Of a DNA stretch of 64,000 bases, positions 43,225-55,294 are shown in pieces. The position numbers and the translations under genes are program-made. This stretch comes from Podaxis mareebaensis (lineage: Eukaryota; Basidiomycota; Agaricomycetes; Agaricales; Agaricaceae), in assembly GCA_018524725.1 (NCBI GenBank), contig JAEUWP010000087.1:99069-163068 (forward strand), read 5' to 3'. Position 1 is the first letter of the stretch. Every line of letters begins with the position of its first letter. The notes beneath the pieces are model-generated. The model had not been told where the DNA came from. It did not search any database and saw only the letters and a list, made by a program, of their open reading frames with translations.

Positions 43225-45258
43225 GATAATCAACGAAACAACGAAAAACGTGCGTTGGAGAAATTAATGAAAGATGAAGTCTGCAGCGGTGTGCTTGGAG
43301 CCTCTATGAGAATTGTGGGAGGAGCAAAGCTGGTTAGAGTACATGCACGAGTTGCAAGTGACTCTAGAAAGTGAAACAATCGAGCGCGGTGACTGACTGA
43401 AACAACTGAGATGAGATATGGGAAGCTGGGTCGCTGGTGCACTGGTAAACAATACGAGAGAGAGTGGGGGGTTTATATACGTGAGGACACAAGGGGACGG
43501 TGGTAAGAATGAAGACAATTACAAATTCCTGATTGCATGCGTTTTTCCAGAGTGTATTGAGGCAAATTCATTTGTTGTATGGTACGATCATTGTCAGGGT
43601 CCATCTCGGCATCAACTTTCGCATCAGATTCGATAACCCAATCAGCCTCAGAGGAACGTGATCACACCTATACATGAGGCTGACTTCCAGGATGTTGCGT
43701 CCCCAACCTGACAGCCACCCCAATTTTCACGCGATGTAAGATATGAAAATAAATTACCATATTTTCTGAGAATAATGGGGTTGAGGGAAACAAAATGATT
43801 CACGAAATAGGCCACCCATCTCAAATGCTTCGCCCAGTATGTGGCCAGCCAGCTAAGATTTACAAACTACATAGGCTACAGTACAGTGAACATAAGTCGC
43901 TTCCCTCTTGGGGAACCGGTGATTGAGGATGAAAGCGAAGGAGAAAAATTGAGGTTATCGGGACAAGTAGCTTCCTAATCGCATCCACACGCAAGTATTA
44001 TCAATGGATGTGGTTAGAAGGGGAATCCTTAATTACCCGACTCGGAATGAACGCAAAGCAGTACCGGGAACCTTATCTTGCGTCCATCACCCTGAACAAG
44101 TAGAATTACGTCCAATGAGCGGACCCCAAGGAATTGAGCGATCGATACGGCATGAAGAGACATGGTTAATATGCCAGTTGGCTTTCTAGAAGCTGCCAGG
44201 CTTCAGTATTTCAATAACCATGATGGATCACGATCTAAGCGAAAAAGCTGTGGCCGTTTTGTGAATCAGTGCTCATACGGTATTCAAACGGGACCGATTT
44301 GCCCGTTAGCCGATCTAAGCGGTGAGGGCAAGGAACGTGTTTGATATATGAGACCACCGGTAAGGAAGCGCCACGCCGTTGAACACTAGGAAGAGGTTAC
44401 GACAGACATGAAGTTGTCTGTGTGAAAGGGTTGAATCATGAATGTGGCTAACATCAGGGTAAATGTCCATTGCCACCAGAGAACCTTGCAACCAGAAACT
44501 GAAAATCGGAGGTATTTTACCAAAATTCCCAGTAACGGGGTTGCAACTTGAAGTCGGCCAATCGGCCCCTATGACCCCTGTCTGTAGAACAACAATCGTG
44601 AGGATGAGAAACAACGGCAGGGCTTTGAAATTGGTCTCATTACTAGATAGTCAATTCACTCGGTTACCATGATTCGGCCCAGATTGCCCGACCATTAAGT
44701 CTATCAGACATGTTTACTAAACGTCAGGGAGTCACAGATGTGGGTCTAACTCGAGGACATCGCATCGGCCTCCAATAAGTATAGCGGCAACCGGGCATAC
44801 GAGGTAGAAGAAACGCAATGTTAAGTCCCTAAGGGCATGCGTTAATGAGACTTGATACATCAACAACGTTAGCCATAGTAGCCGTGGAGGGGTCACATCG
44901 GAGGGGTCACATCCTCAAGTCCCAAGTGAGGTGAAATGAAACGATGGCCGAGAACAAAGGCGCCGAGGATTCATGTAAAATGGGCTTCTCGTACGGAGTT
45001 GTGTTCTTCGGTATATGATCTTTGGCTGGGGACTCTGGTGGGGTCAAAGCCTGAGAAAATCCCCGATACAAGCATATGAGGGCCGCACAGGTTGTAGTTT
45101 TCGTGCAGGGGAGCGGGAGACAAGTCAAGATTCCTATGTAGCGCTGTTGGAGATCACTAGATGAGCCCCAGAGCTATTTGGATCCAGGGGTGACGACAAA
45201 CAACCGCCAACTACGCCGAAAAGTTTGTTTGCGCTGTCTGCTAAAGCGACCTTGCCAT
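43225..45258. other. 2.0 kb intergenic stretch between INO1 and TIM50
   Basis: Divergent genes flank it, so both promoters are here. ORFs in the middle (for example near 44315-44614) have no family pattern. A nearly perfect short direct repeat GGAGGGGTCACATC occurs twice around 44886-44914. Confidence 0.45.
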
Positions 45259-47017
45259 ATGTTCGCCGTCCTTACCCGCCCCGTCCAGCGACGCGCTATC
45301 GCTCACTCAGCACGATGGTTGTCCCAGAAACCACCCTCGCCGTCGTCCGGCGCGAGCCCGGAAGCGCCAAAGGAGCCGAAGTCTGAAACACCCGAGGCTT
45401 CAGCAGAGTCGACGTCACAACCGGGTTCATTGCCCAGTCTGGATTTCTCTCCTCCAGAGGCTGAACCAACGCCCCAGAAAGAGAGGACAGGGGCGAGGTC
45501 ATCCAAGGGTACGCTGTCGGCAAGTGAGAAGAGGAGGCAGAACATGGGAAAAGTGTCGTTCGGTCTCTTGGGTCTGGCCATGGGACTTGGACTCTTTTAT
45601 ATGGGTAGAGAATGGGAGGAAGATGAGTTGAAGGCGAAGAAGCTCGTGAGTGAGGGCTTAATATACTGTTGTGATGTCGCTAACGTGTTCGTCTGCAGAA
45701 ACCGGAGTATGCTCCTCAAGGACGGTGGAATAGGACCAAGGAGCGAGTGGGCGACCTATTCGACGTGTGTTGACCCATTTTATGTTCCCTGACATCCGCT
45801 AACATGCATTGAGTAGTATTTCAATAAGCCCGCCTGGACGGAACTGTTGCCTCCACCCTATCCTCCCCCACATCAAAAGCCCTATACTCTCCTGATTTCC
45901 ATTGATGACCTTCTGGTGACCTCCACCTGGGATGTATGTTCCGTGATACACATTCACTTTCTTGCTCTAATTGTGCTTGTCTCAGCGACAACATGGTTGG
46001 CGGACTGCCAAGCGACCCGGCGTCGATTATTTCCTCGCTTATATATCTCAATTCTACGAAGTAGTTGTTTTCACGACCCAAAATTATTATGTGAGTATCT
46101 TGGCATGCTATTGTTCTCCAATGATATCAACCCCCTATCCCAGACGGCCATTCCTATTCTCGACAAACTAGACAAATATAATTTCTTTATTACCCATCGC
46201 CTTTTCCGAGAAGCTACCCGATCAATTAATGGTACTGTTGTCAAGGTTCGTTGCTGTTGCTTTCGTTTAAGATCCGTGTGCTGATATTGCATCTCAGGAC
46301 CTCTCCTACCTGAATCGCGATCTTTCAAAAGTTGTCGCCCTCGATACTGACCCATCGCATTACATGACTCACCCTGAAAATGCAATTATCCTTCCCAAAT
46401 GGAAGGGTGATCCTAATGACAAGGGGCTCGTAGCAATGATCCCTTTCCTTGAATGTACGACTATTCTGTACTTTGGTCCACATAGAACGTGCTGATCTGG
46501 TTGACAGCCATTGCCATTTACAAGCCTGCTGACGTTCGCCCGATCCTGGAAGCCTACCACGGCAAGGATATACCTATTGAATATGCGAAGAAGGAAGCTG
46601 AGGCAAAGGCCAAGCATGTTGAGGAGTGGAAGAAGAAATCGCATCATGTTTCTAGCAGCTCCTTCTCCAGCCTCTTCGGTCTCTCGCAAACTGTACGTCT
46701 TACACGTCTTCTCATCCCCTGAGCATCTGATTCAACCCTGTCTCTAGAACCCAACACCTCGTGGTCAACCACCTCCAACCTACCTCGAACAAAAGCGCAT
46801 GGAAGCCCAAAGGCAATACATTGAAGAGCAGAAATACATAGAGGCTAATCGTGAGACGCTGGACAAGATGTTAGAGCAGGAACAACAAGCGATGGCGAGC
46901 CAGGCTCCCGGTAGCTTGTTCGAGATGTTTGGACAGATGAAGAAGCCTGAAGGAAAGGAGGGTCAGGGGGATCAGACGGGTGAACCCACGGAAAAGGATG
47001 CTGGAAAGAAGGCATAG
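45259..47017 (+). CDS. TIM50: mitochondrial inner-membrane translocase subunit Tim50
   Basis: Multi-exon gene. The chosen Met ([20 protein letters not shown]) gives a typical arginine-rich mitochondrial presequence; a Met at 45178 is less likely. A Ser/Pro-rich stretch leads to one transmembrane helix ([20 protein letters not shown]). The intermembrane-space NIF/FCP1-like domain follows: '[15 protein letters not shown]', '[23 protein letters not shown]', '[21 protein letters not shown]', '[22 protein letters not shown]'. Tim50 receives presequence proteins for the TIM23 channel. The C-terminal tail is Gln/Glu-rich and predicted helical. Introns are short and GT-AG. Confidence 0.94.
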
Positions 47018-47298
47018 AAGAATAGGCGTTAGTAAAGGGGCGTTTGGGGTAGTGGTCGCTGGGACGGGTCGTTGCGGTTGTGGTATTTATTCTGCTGTTC
47101 GAACATGCACACCCTTACTCAGTCATTCGTTTGCTTTTCTCTGAATTGTGGGTCTCGTGCACTTGACGTGATGGAAGGTATCTATTATTGTATGAGGTGA
47201 ATAAATAACGCAAAAAAACCTTGCCTGCTTCGCCTCCCCACTCCTGAGCTCTCCAAATGCCTATCTTGTACGTGACATGATATGGCTGTTCCTCTGCT

Positions 47299-47949
47299 CT
47301 ACCGGCCATCCGGTGTTCTTGGGGGTAGTGAGGGCGTTGTCGGTTCGGGGGAGGGAGCGGGCGGTTGCGTCAGAATGTCCTGAAATCCCAGTGTCGGCGT
47401 TACCTTCACCGTGGTCACAGGCCAACACTGGAAATATGCTGATCAATGAATAGAGGGCGATCAGTAATTAAAACCATCGTGGTCAAGCTCGGCACCAAAG
47501 CTCACATTCATGATTTTTGTGGCAGTAAAACCTACCATTCGTTCTTCGTTAACCAGCTGCAAAACATGGGTTTTTAGATACTCACCCTTCTTCGCACTTT
47601 GTCGGACCCGTATACTGGTATCCACCGCCTGTGATCGATTAGGGCTCACATCGAGATTAAGGAACGAAGGAAATTAAGCAAAAGATGACGGTAGGTCGAT
47701 CGATTAACGATGGAACCGAACCAGATGGAGTGCAAGGAGGCAAAATTGGAGCCTCAAGGAGGCGGTAACGAAGGCTAGGGGGAAAGAAGTATTAGGGATC
47801 TTACATTGGCTCCACCCGGCAGCTAATCCAGCTCCTTGTTCAACCGCTCGAGCTCCAGCTGCATCAATTGCTGCTCCAACGGCACCTGAGAGGAAGCAGC
47901 TTCCTGCGATTAACGCCGTTGCGGTCCGTGATAGATTCGAGGAGAGCAT
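47299..47949 (-). CDS. small secreted stand-alone CBM1 (cellulose-binding) protein
   Basis: Four exons (47949-47805, 47628-47586, 47531-47506, 47438-47299) give 117 residues. A signal peptide (MLSSNLSRTATALIAGSCFL...) and short linker precede a family 1 carbohydrate-binding module: 'GWSQCGGYQYTGPTKCEEGF', 'YCHKNHESYFQC'. It has four cysteines and the aromatic face Trp, Tyr/Phe and Tyr/Phe expected for cellulose binding. Only about 45 residues follow, Pro/Thr-rich, with no catalytic domain. Exons 2 and 3 are 43 and 26 bp, exactly as in the CBM1 part of the adjacent CE16 gene, with the same intron phases. It is easily missed because each exon is tiny and intron 1 is 176 bp. Confidence 0.8.
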
Positions 47950-48433
47950 GACGTCGGAGATGAGGGTGAGAGATGGTTGGGGAGGAAGAGGAGGGGATGG
48001 AGGGTGGTAATGGTTGATAGTTAGCTGACGGCCAAGGATAGCAGCGCATAGAGGGTTGTTCCGAGTATTCGTTATTGACTTATCCCGCATGCGCATGTGC
48101 CATCACACGCTTGTGTGTCTACTACTATACTAGAGCTGGGGGTATTCATTGCAGTTCTTCAGGTCGCGGACTGTGAATGAGGGCATCAGATGACCTTTGA
48201 CTGCGCTTGGGATTTAGCTGGGACGGAAGAATTTTGGGGAACGGAAGCGATGGTTCGAATTGATGGTGTGGAAATATTCGGTAAAGCACCGGGGTTCTGC
48301 GGAGAAATTATCGGGAAAATCGAAAGCAGGAAGGTTTGAAATTGTGCCTATCAACGGCCTATCATTCGATAGTATTCTTAGAAGTCTGTTTAAGTATTTA
48401 TGTTCAAAAGATCGACATGCTGGCGAGCATCCT

Positions 48434-50001
48434 TTAGAAAACGGTGTTGCCCAACACGACGTTGCCCACTTGTTGTCCAAAGTACTTGTGGGCGTAGCTG
48501 CTTGGGTGATAGTTGTTGCTGATAACGAGCACGCAGTCATTAAAATCTGCAGAGCAAACACGGAACGAGAAGACATACCCCCAGAAGATATTGCTACCAT
48601 CTCCATAGGAAGTTGCATCCTTAAACCCGTAGGTGGTGGGAGAGTCCAAGATAGTGGTGAACTGAGCGTGAGAGTCCCATATATATGTTTGAACCTATTG
48701 CACAGGGGGAATTCAGAGTCTACTTGAGTGTAGAGGGAAGCTCCGGAACTTACACCAGTGTTGGCGGCCTTAAAGGCGTTGACTTTAGCAACGAGCTTAG
48801 TGTTGAAACCCTTGATAACGAGGCCTTCGGCATCGCGAGAGGCTTGGTCTTGTTGAAGCATCTAATACGGGAGTTGTGAATTCCGAAAATCTCGTTGTAA
48901 GGATCACCTTACCAGAGGCGACCTCTCGATGGGCGGAACGTTGACGAAAAGGAAATTGCGGGCCCCAGTGTCGCTGAATCATTGTTAGTTAGGTGAAGGC
49001 GTGAGTAAACAAGAAGGGGGAATCCACTAAAGCTTTTGTACAAGAGCGAAGTAGGCATTGAGCAAAACATCAGAGAATCTATAATAATTTTGAGCGTTTC
49101 TCAGATTGAGTACAGAGTGTGAAACTCACGCATCCCGGTCGCCAGACTGGTACCAGCTGTTACCGATATCGTTGATGCCGATCCAAACAGAGAAGAGCGA
49201 GCTGCTGGATGTCCAAGGAGTACTAGCTGGCTTTTTACCCGCACCGTTTAAAAACTGATTAACTTGGTCCGTCAAAGACTTGACAGATGGATCGTAGGGC
49301 TGGACGAGACTGGCGTCGATAGTAGCACCGCCATAGGCGTAATCGTACGTCAAAAGAAGGGATTTGTTGTATTGAGTTGTCACATAGTCAACCCAGTTTT
49401 CTCCGCCAGTGGCGGTCCAGCCGGGGTAAGGTGGGTTTCCAAGAACGTTGCCAGCTGAGGGAAGGGTGCCAGTCGGATCGAAGCCGGTTTGGGTGTAGGA
49501 GTCACCGCTGGTTGGACGGTCAGATCGTGGATAGTGGTTTCATCATAGTAGAAGCCACACACAAGCTGAACCAATACTTCACCCCTGCGGGTGCGGTAGG
49601 TGCGGAACCCCCTGTTGTGGTTGTGGGGGCCGAGGTGGGAGGAGTAGTACTGGCGGTGCCGGGGGTACACTGGAAGTACCCTGGCAGTCAAAAGCTCACT
49701 CAGTATCGAAGGGACGAGAGCGTGGATTAGAGACCTACAGTCGTTCTGACGGACGCAAGTGTATCTTTGGTACGTTACTAGGTGTTTGCTTCAGAACTAG
49801 CAGGCTCTCCTCTTACCCAGAAACGCAAGTTGTTGCTCCTGTCCAGCCGATACCACCACCTTTCTAGTCGTCAGGACCAATTCAGTGATAGAGGAATGGG
49901 AGGGTTTACTCACATTGACCCCATGGACCAGATTGACCCGCTGCCAAGGGAATCAAGGCAGCTAGACCGAAGAGCTTCGAGACCACAGAAAGGCGTTGCA
50001 T
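48434..50001 (-). CDS. CE16-type acetylesterase with N-terminal CBM1
   Basis: Signal peptide MQRLSVVSKLFGLAALIPLA, then a CBM1 built from exons 50001-49914, 49859-49817 and further: SGPWGQCGGIGWTGATTC, 'VSGYTCVRQNDWYFQC'. A Thr/Pro linker joins it to an SGNH/GDSL hydrolase: block I GDSYTQTGFD with the catalytic Ser, 'LGNPPYPGWTATGGENWVDY', 'TYDYAYGGATIDASLV', block III 'VWIGINDIGNSW', 'GARNFLFVNVPP' and the His block 'NNYHPSSYAHKYFGQQV'. This matches carbohydrate esterase family 16, which deacetylates xylo- and other oligosaccharides from plant cell walls. A TATA-like AATATATACG (50141-50150) lies about 145 bp upstream. All catalytic residues are present. Confidence 0.9.
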
Positions 50002-50714
50002 TTGGGACAATCAGTACTGAAGGAGACGACTCGTGATGTTCCAACGTTGCGCTTAGTTTCTGCTTGTGCTTTTAAGACAAACAACTCCAGTTTCGACTAC
50101 ATGAAGAAGTCAGAAGTCAGGCGGGCAAAGGGCCGCCGGAATATATACGTCCGAGATTTTTGAATGTAGGATGGAATTCCTTCATATGAATGGCGATTTA
50201 CGGCGCGGAGGGCGATGTACGGAATAAGTCCGGGCCGCTAAAGCCCGCGAGGTTCATGAACGCAGCGTGCAACCTGTGGGGGAAGACCAGCCCATGAGCA
50301 TAATTAAGCCAGCGTCATAGTGAGAATATGGTATTTTGGTGCGACGGCTGGATTGAAATGTACCTTGGAATGTTTAATCATAGGGTCCATTCCCAGTCAG
50401 TTTGTAATGGATGTCGTTCGAGAAGCTGTTAAGGTGCCCTTCGTGCAATCGGGCGATCTACTACCTTGAAACATCGGAAGCCTAGGGTGATTATAAAGAG
50501 AATGATGTTAGTACACTGTTGTACATTTCTGCGGCTGGCAAGGTTCAAAATAACACTGTCACGCGCTGATGTCTTGCGCACCATCATGTCGGAGTCTGAA
50601 TATGGCACTGACGGGTCGGATATGTTCTGCAAAGCCATTCTCCGCACTGAGCTCCGTAAAACAATAACATTGAAGGTGTGAACGAAAGCAATCTTTGTAG
50701 GAACGTTTCCTTCT
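50002..50714. other. intergenic between CE16 and the coiled-coil gene
   Basis: About 710 bp containing the CE16 promoter and the 3' flank of the coiled-coil gene. No gene seen. Confidence 0.5.
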
Positions 50715-53107
50715 TCACCGCAACCGTGACTCCTGATCCTCGACCATCTGCGCAAGCGCCTGATTGACCTCCTGAAGGCTCGATAGAAACTGTTGGAGGC
50801 GGCAAATTTCCTCGGCTCGGTCTTCCGCTACCTTGGATATTTCGTTGGTCATGGTATACGAATCGTCAAGCGAAGCACGCAGTTGCGTGATCGTCGCAAC
50901 ACAAGAGGATAATTCATCGTGCAGCACCTGGATCGTGTTCGTCGCGTCCGTCAGCTTCCGATGATGGTCTTCAGCCAGTTGATCCAATGCCTGCTGGTTG
51001 GCGTGTCTAGTCCGCCCGACCTCCGCCTCCATTTCGAGTATCTCCTCCTCGAGACGCTGCCTCGCCTCCTCATTCGCCAAATTTCGATTCCGTAAATCTT
51101 CCACTAGCCCGTTTTTCTCCTCAATAACTGTCTCCAGCTTCCGGACTGCAGCCCTCAACTCGTAAATCCGGCTTTTTGCCTGCGACATTTCACGCCGGTG
51201 GCCTTCGACCGTTTTCTCGAGCATGTGCTGAGCAGTATCTTTTGCTTCGACTGATACTTTCTCCAGATTAGCAACCCGTTCCTCAAGGCTCTTTTTCGCT
51301 CCCTCAAGGGTCGTGCATTGGTGTTGCAGGCCCTGAATCATCAACTCCTTTCCGTTGACGGTCGCTTGCACGCGACGGAGCGCGTCTATGAGGTCGCCCT
51401 TGGCGTCTTCGAGCCATCGGATCCTTTCATCACGTCCCGCTAGCAGCTTCTGCGTATCGTCCAGTTGCTGGCGTAACCGCGCTGCCTGACTGGTTTGCGG
51501 CGCCATATCCTTTCTCGTTATCTTCTCCTTCTCCTTCAAGCCCTGTATAACTGCATTTGCATTCGCCAAGTCGTCCTCCAAACTCTTGTTCTGCTCACCC
51601 CCAGTCCTACATTGAATCTCCAGCTTCTTGACTTGGTCCTTCAGACCGTTGCAGAGACCGGCCCGCTCTCTGTTTGACGTTTCCTCCATCACCCGCGTGT
51701 GAGACTCCTGATCCTCGACCTTCCGCTTTAATACCTGGTTCTCCTCCTGAAGACTGGACAGAAGCCGTTGAAGGCGACGAGCTTCCTCGGCCCGTTCCTC
51801 TGCTAGCTCGGATGCTTTATCGATTCGAGTGTATGCTGCATCAAGCGAAGCACGAAGCTGATCAACCGTCTCGGCATGAGAGGACAATTTATGCGGCAAG
51901 TCCTCATTCTGGCTGATCACGGCTATCGGTTTTCGATAGTCCTCCGGGAAAGGTCGCTTTGCTTCCTCTGTCATCAAATTGCGACATCGCAAATCTTCTA
52001 TAAATCCATCTCTAGCCTGGATAGACGTCTCCAACTTCTGTACCCCATCCTGCAGTGCCTCTTTTGCTACCGTAAGGGGGCGAATCTCGCCGTGGGGGTC
52101 CCATAAGGGCCCATCTTGCTTCGTAATTTCTTGTCCTAAGATCTCCCTCTTCTGGGTTAGCTCCTTTACCTTCTCTTCCGTCTCTTTCAACTGACTCTGA
52201 CAAGCCTCCAGCGACTGCTGCAGCTGCAGAATCTGACGACATTTGCTCTCCAATTCGGCGGTATGAACACATATAAGGTTTGCCTTTTCCTTCAATGAAG
52301 CCTCTTCCACCGACTTTACTTGGAACGTCTTCCTCTCGTTCTCCCTCTCCAAGTCGTGAATACGTTTATGAAGTGCTGTGCATTGTTCTGTGGCGTCGTT
52401 CAACATCTCCCTCGTCTCGGAGAGCTCGTCTTCAATGCCCTTCGATGCAACCTGTGGCCCTTCCGCAGTACCTGGTGATCCATCCAGTACGGAATTTGAT
52501 ATTCTAGGAAAAGGCTCAGCCATGTTGTATCATTTCCTGTTTGAGGTGAGACGCACCTTTCCTCGACATCCCGTGGCTTGCTACTTCCGACACCGTCCAA
52601 CAGGTCTTCGTGGCTAGCACTACGCTCGTCTGCTGCTCCACCTTCCGCCAGCGCCGACGCTTCCTCGGAAAGAGTAGGTCGCTTCATCGCAGCCTTGGCA
52701 TGTAAGTCTGCCACAGCGTGAGAAGGGAGGGGAGACGAGGAAACTGCATTTCTCCCCGCCTCTTCTGGCACTACTGATACGGTAGCAGTCGCAGGAGTCG
52801 ACCTCAAAAGATATGGTAGGGCTCTGAGTCTGGCGGCAGCACGAAACTTGTCCCGTTGACCGGCAACCGGAGCTTGAACAGCATCCGACGGTTTCGGAGT
52901 GGACGATGTCTGAGGATAGGTTTGAGTGATGGCATGGTCAAGGGGATCCATTTGTGATCCTGGAAGGGACGTGTTTTCTGTTGCATCACCGGAAATGGAC
53001 TCGTCGACTGAGCGTTGTTGAGGCGCCGAGAAATTGTTTAATGTAGCGGTTGCTTTGGCAAGGAGGGTAGTTGCGCTGTACCAACTTCCGTTTGCGAAGT
53101 ATGACAT
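50715..53107 (-). CDS. long coiled-coil protein with an internal repeat
   Basis: Two exons (53107-52557, 52503-50715) give 779 residues. The first 180 are Ser/Ala/Pro-rich and start MSYFANGSWYSATTLLAKAT, which recalls the N-termini of golgin-type proteins but is not diagnostic. From about residue 200 to the end the protein is almost all heptad-like coiled coil. It contains a duplicated block: 'VDQLRASLDAAYTRIDKASE ... LSSLQEENQVLKRKVEDQES' and again 'ITQLRASLDDSYTMTNEISK ... LSSLQEVNQALAQMVEDQES', each preceded by a 'KLET.I....G..EDLR.RNL..EEA' segment. It probably serves as a scaffold or tether; the location is unknown. Confidence 0.75.
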
Positions 53108-53614
53108 GTCGATGGTATGGAGAGATTGAGTAACAGAATTTAGTTCGCCTGTAAGCTCTGGAGACTGTTTTAGAATGAATCGCGTGCAGAGGGCGTGTTC
53201 ATGGTGCACAGCTTCATATCACCACGCAAATGGCTATCAGCCTTAGGCTGCGGCATGATCGACACCAAAGTATTTGCCACTAGCGAGCTTTCTACATATT
53301 TGGGACTTTTCGAGAATGAGTCTGGGTATACGATTCGATGAGACATCGTGAAAAGCAATGGACCTGTAGATCGGGAAGTCCTTGAGTTCACACAAAGGTG
53401 AGCACAAACGAGGTCAATGTAATATCAACTGCGAACTATAATTGCTATAGTAAGTGCCCATTCCAATGGACTGGAGATGCCCACCACCACGTCTTTTTGA
53501 ACATGGAAAGTGCGTTGTAATATTCCAGCTAGCAGTTCGACTTGGTAATACTTCAAGTAGTAGCATGCCATTGTCAGACGCACAATAGGGAATCCCTCAT
53601 GGCACAAAAAAAGC
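53108..53614. other. upstream region of the coiled-coil gene
   Basis: About 500 bp with only short ORFs; presumed promoter of the coiled-coil gene. Confidence 0.4.
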
Positions 53615-54100
53615 AGCTTCCTCGCGATCCGAAAATACATCCTCCCTAATCCACCCCATCATTCTCAAGTTCAACCCGTCTGGGACCGTGAGTGCCCGCA
53701 CTACGTCCTCCGTTTTTTTCGGTTCCACGTCCTCTTCTCGTCTGTTCCGTCGTCGTTTTCTTTCACGATGAAAGTGGACACGGTTGGATAGAGGGCATGG
53801 AGGTGGGATTGGAGCTAGAGCGTCCGTTCGCGACCGGCGTACTTTTATTTAAGAGACCCGGATGGGCCGTTCGTAAATAGAAAAGTGTGCCATCATTTCC
53901 CTTTGCTTCTACGTGTGCTTATCAATTTCATCCTCCTCACCGCAAGCTCTCTGCCACGTTTTCCCTTCCTTTCACCTTTCATACTTTTCACCGTTCCTCC
54001 GTTACGCCGCTTTCGTTTTTCACTGCTTTTCCTCCTTTTACTTTCGACTATATTCTCGCTCTGTTTTGCTCGCTCAGTAACCTTTCTTTTGCCCGGCCCA
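53615..54100 (-). pseudogene. dead 3' fragment duplicated from the F-box gene at 56305
   Basis: This stretch parallels 56320-56760, the 3' part of the F-box gene. Read on minus, 'TEDVVRALTVPDGLNLRMMG' matches 'TEGVVRTLEVPDELDLGMVE'. Further right, ATCAATTTCATCCTCCTCAC and CTTTCACCTTTCATACT mirror ATCAACCTCATCCTCACCAT and TTTACTTTTCATACTG. Frameshifts, gaps and loss of the upstream 80% of the gene make it non-functional. It sits immediately upstream of a NACHT/STAND fragment. Confidence 0.65.
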
Positions 54101-54189
54101 CCTTCCCGTACGGGCTGTACCACATCGCTCCCCCGACGTGAATTTATCCAGTTCGCCACCCCTCCCAGTAACACCCTCCGACACGGCAG

Positions 54190-55294
54190 TGTCGGGATGT
54201 TGAGCGCTATTTGCGAACGGAGTTCGAGAACATCCGACAGCACTACCCCTACTCCATACCTTCCACACATCAATGGCCGACTGAGAGTCAATTCTTGAAG
54301 CATTTGAGTGCTTCGCTGGGCCTATTTATCTTTTCCGCCACTATTGCTCGGTTTATTGACGATGAAAATGTTGGAGATCCAGTCAGTCAGCTTGACCTTG
54401 TTCTTGCCACGCTGGACAAGTTGGACCCCACTGCTATGGATGAAAATCCTTTTGCCGCACTAGACACGCTCTACTCCCAGATTTTGGCCCGTATTTCTGA
54501 TTCGGTGCTCAGTGTGACGAAACGCATACTCGGCTACGTCGTGCTCCAAACCCGATCGACTGTTAGCACGTCCCGCCCCTTCGTTCATGCATGTAACTTT
54601 CTCAATCTCAAACAAAACGTGGCATACGGTGCGCTCCAGAAGCTGCATTCGGTCGTTAGATTGCCACTGCCAGACTGTGTAACCTCTACCTCACTGATTT
54701 TCTACCATGCCTCTTTTCTGGACTACCTTCAAAATCCCAGTCAATCGCAGAGATTTTGGATCAATCCAGAGCAACTCTATGAAGATATCTATTGGTGCTC
54801 CTTTCGGATATTACAACAAGCAAGGAAAGGTACGTGATTACTCTGCTAGTAACTCAATAGCAACTCAAGACCTTTGCCTAGCAGAAGGACCTCGGCGGGT
54901 GCCCGGCATTTCCCTCTCGTGGCCAGATGGTGGACACTGCCTGTCTAACGAGTTGTTCGAGGACGCCAAGTTTTGTTGGTGTCACCTGATTGTCCCTATA
55001 TCATATTATCGTGTGTACACCTGGAGACCATGTCAGTGCCACCTGTGCACTTCGACGGATCCCCCCGGCGAGCGATTCCGCTTCCCGCTGAGTGATTCCC
55101 AAATCTTCGACGTCTTGCGGCAAGTTAATTTTAGCAGGTTATATCATGGGTACCTCAGTCGAGCCAAGGAATGGATGAATTACATCAGCTTCCTCAGGTG
55201 GTTATTCGACTTAAGCGTAGGTTATTTCATGTTATTGCTGCGGCTTGCCTGGCAGCCTTTCATCATTCTTTCCGCTAGTCGCATCCTGAAATGA
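54190..55294 (+). pseudogene. 5'-truncated NACHT/STAND (NLR-like) gene, C-terminal part
   Basis: Two exon-like stretches (54190-54829 and 54882-55294) join at a GT-AG intron. They encode the segment after the NTPase core of agaricomycete NACHT proteins: 'DVERYLRTEFENIRQ', 'GLFIFSATIARFIDD', LDLVLATLDKLD, 'FAALDTLYSQILARI', 'VTKRILGYVVLQ', 'IFYHASFLDYLQNPSQSQRF' and near the end 'IFDVLRQVNFSRLYHGYL' with FLRWLF. Walker A and B are not present: upstream sequence is a pyrimidine-rich stretch and then the F-box fragment. It is therefore a 5'-truncated copy. The remaining frame is open, so decay is recent or the fragment is transcribed. Full-length relatives are inferred nonself-recognition receptors. 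Confidence 0.65.

Noticed and set aside
42312..43374. Long plus-strand ORFs of 207 and 192 codons
   Set aside because: Antisense to INO1, which explains the sequence completely; the long open frames reflect its codon bias.
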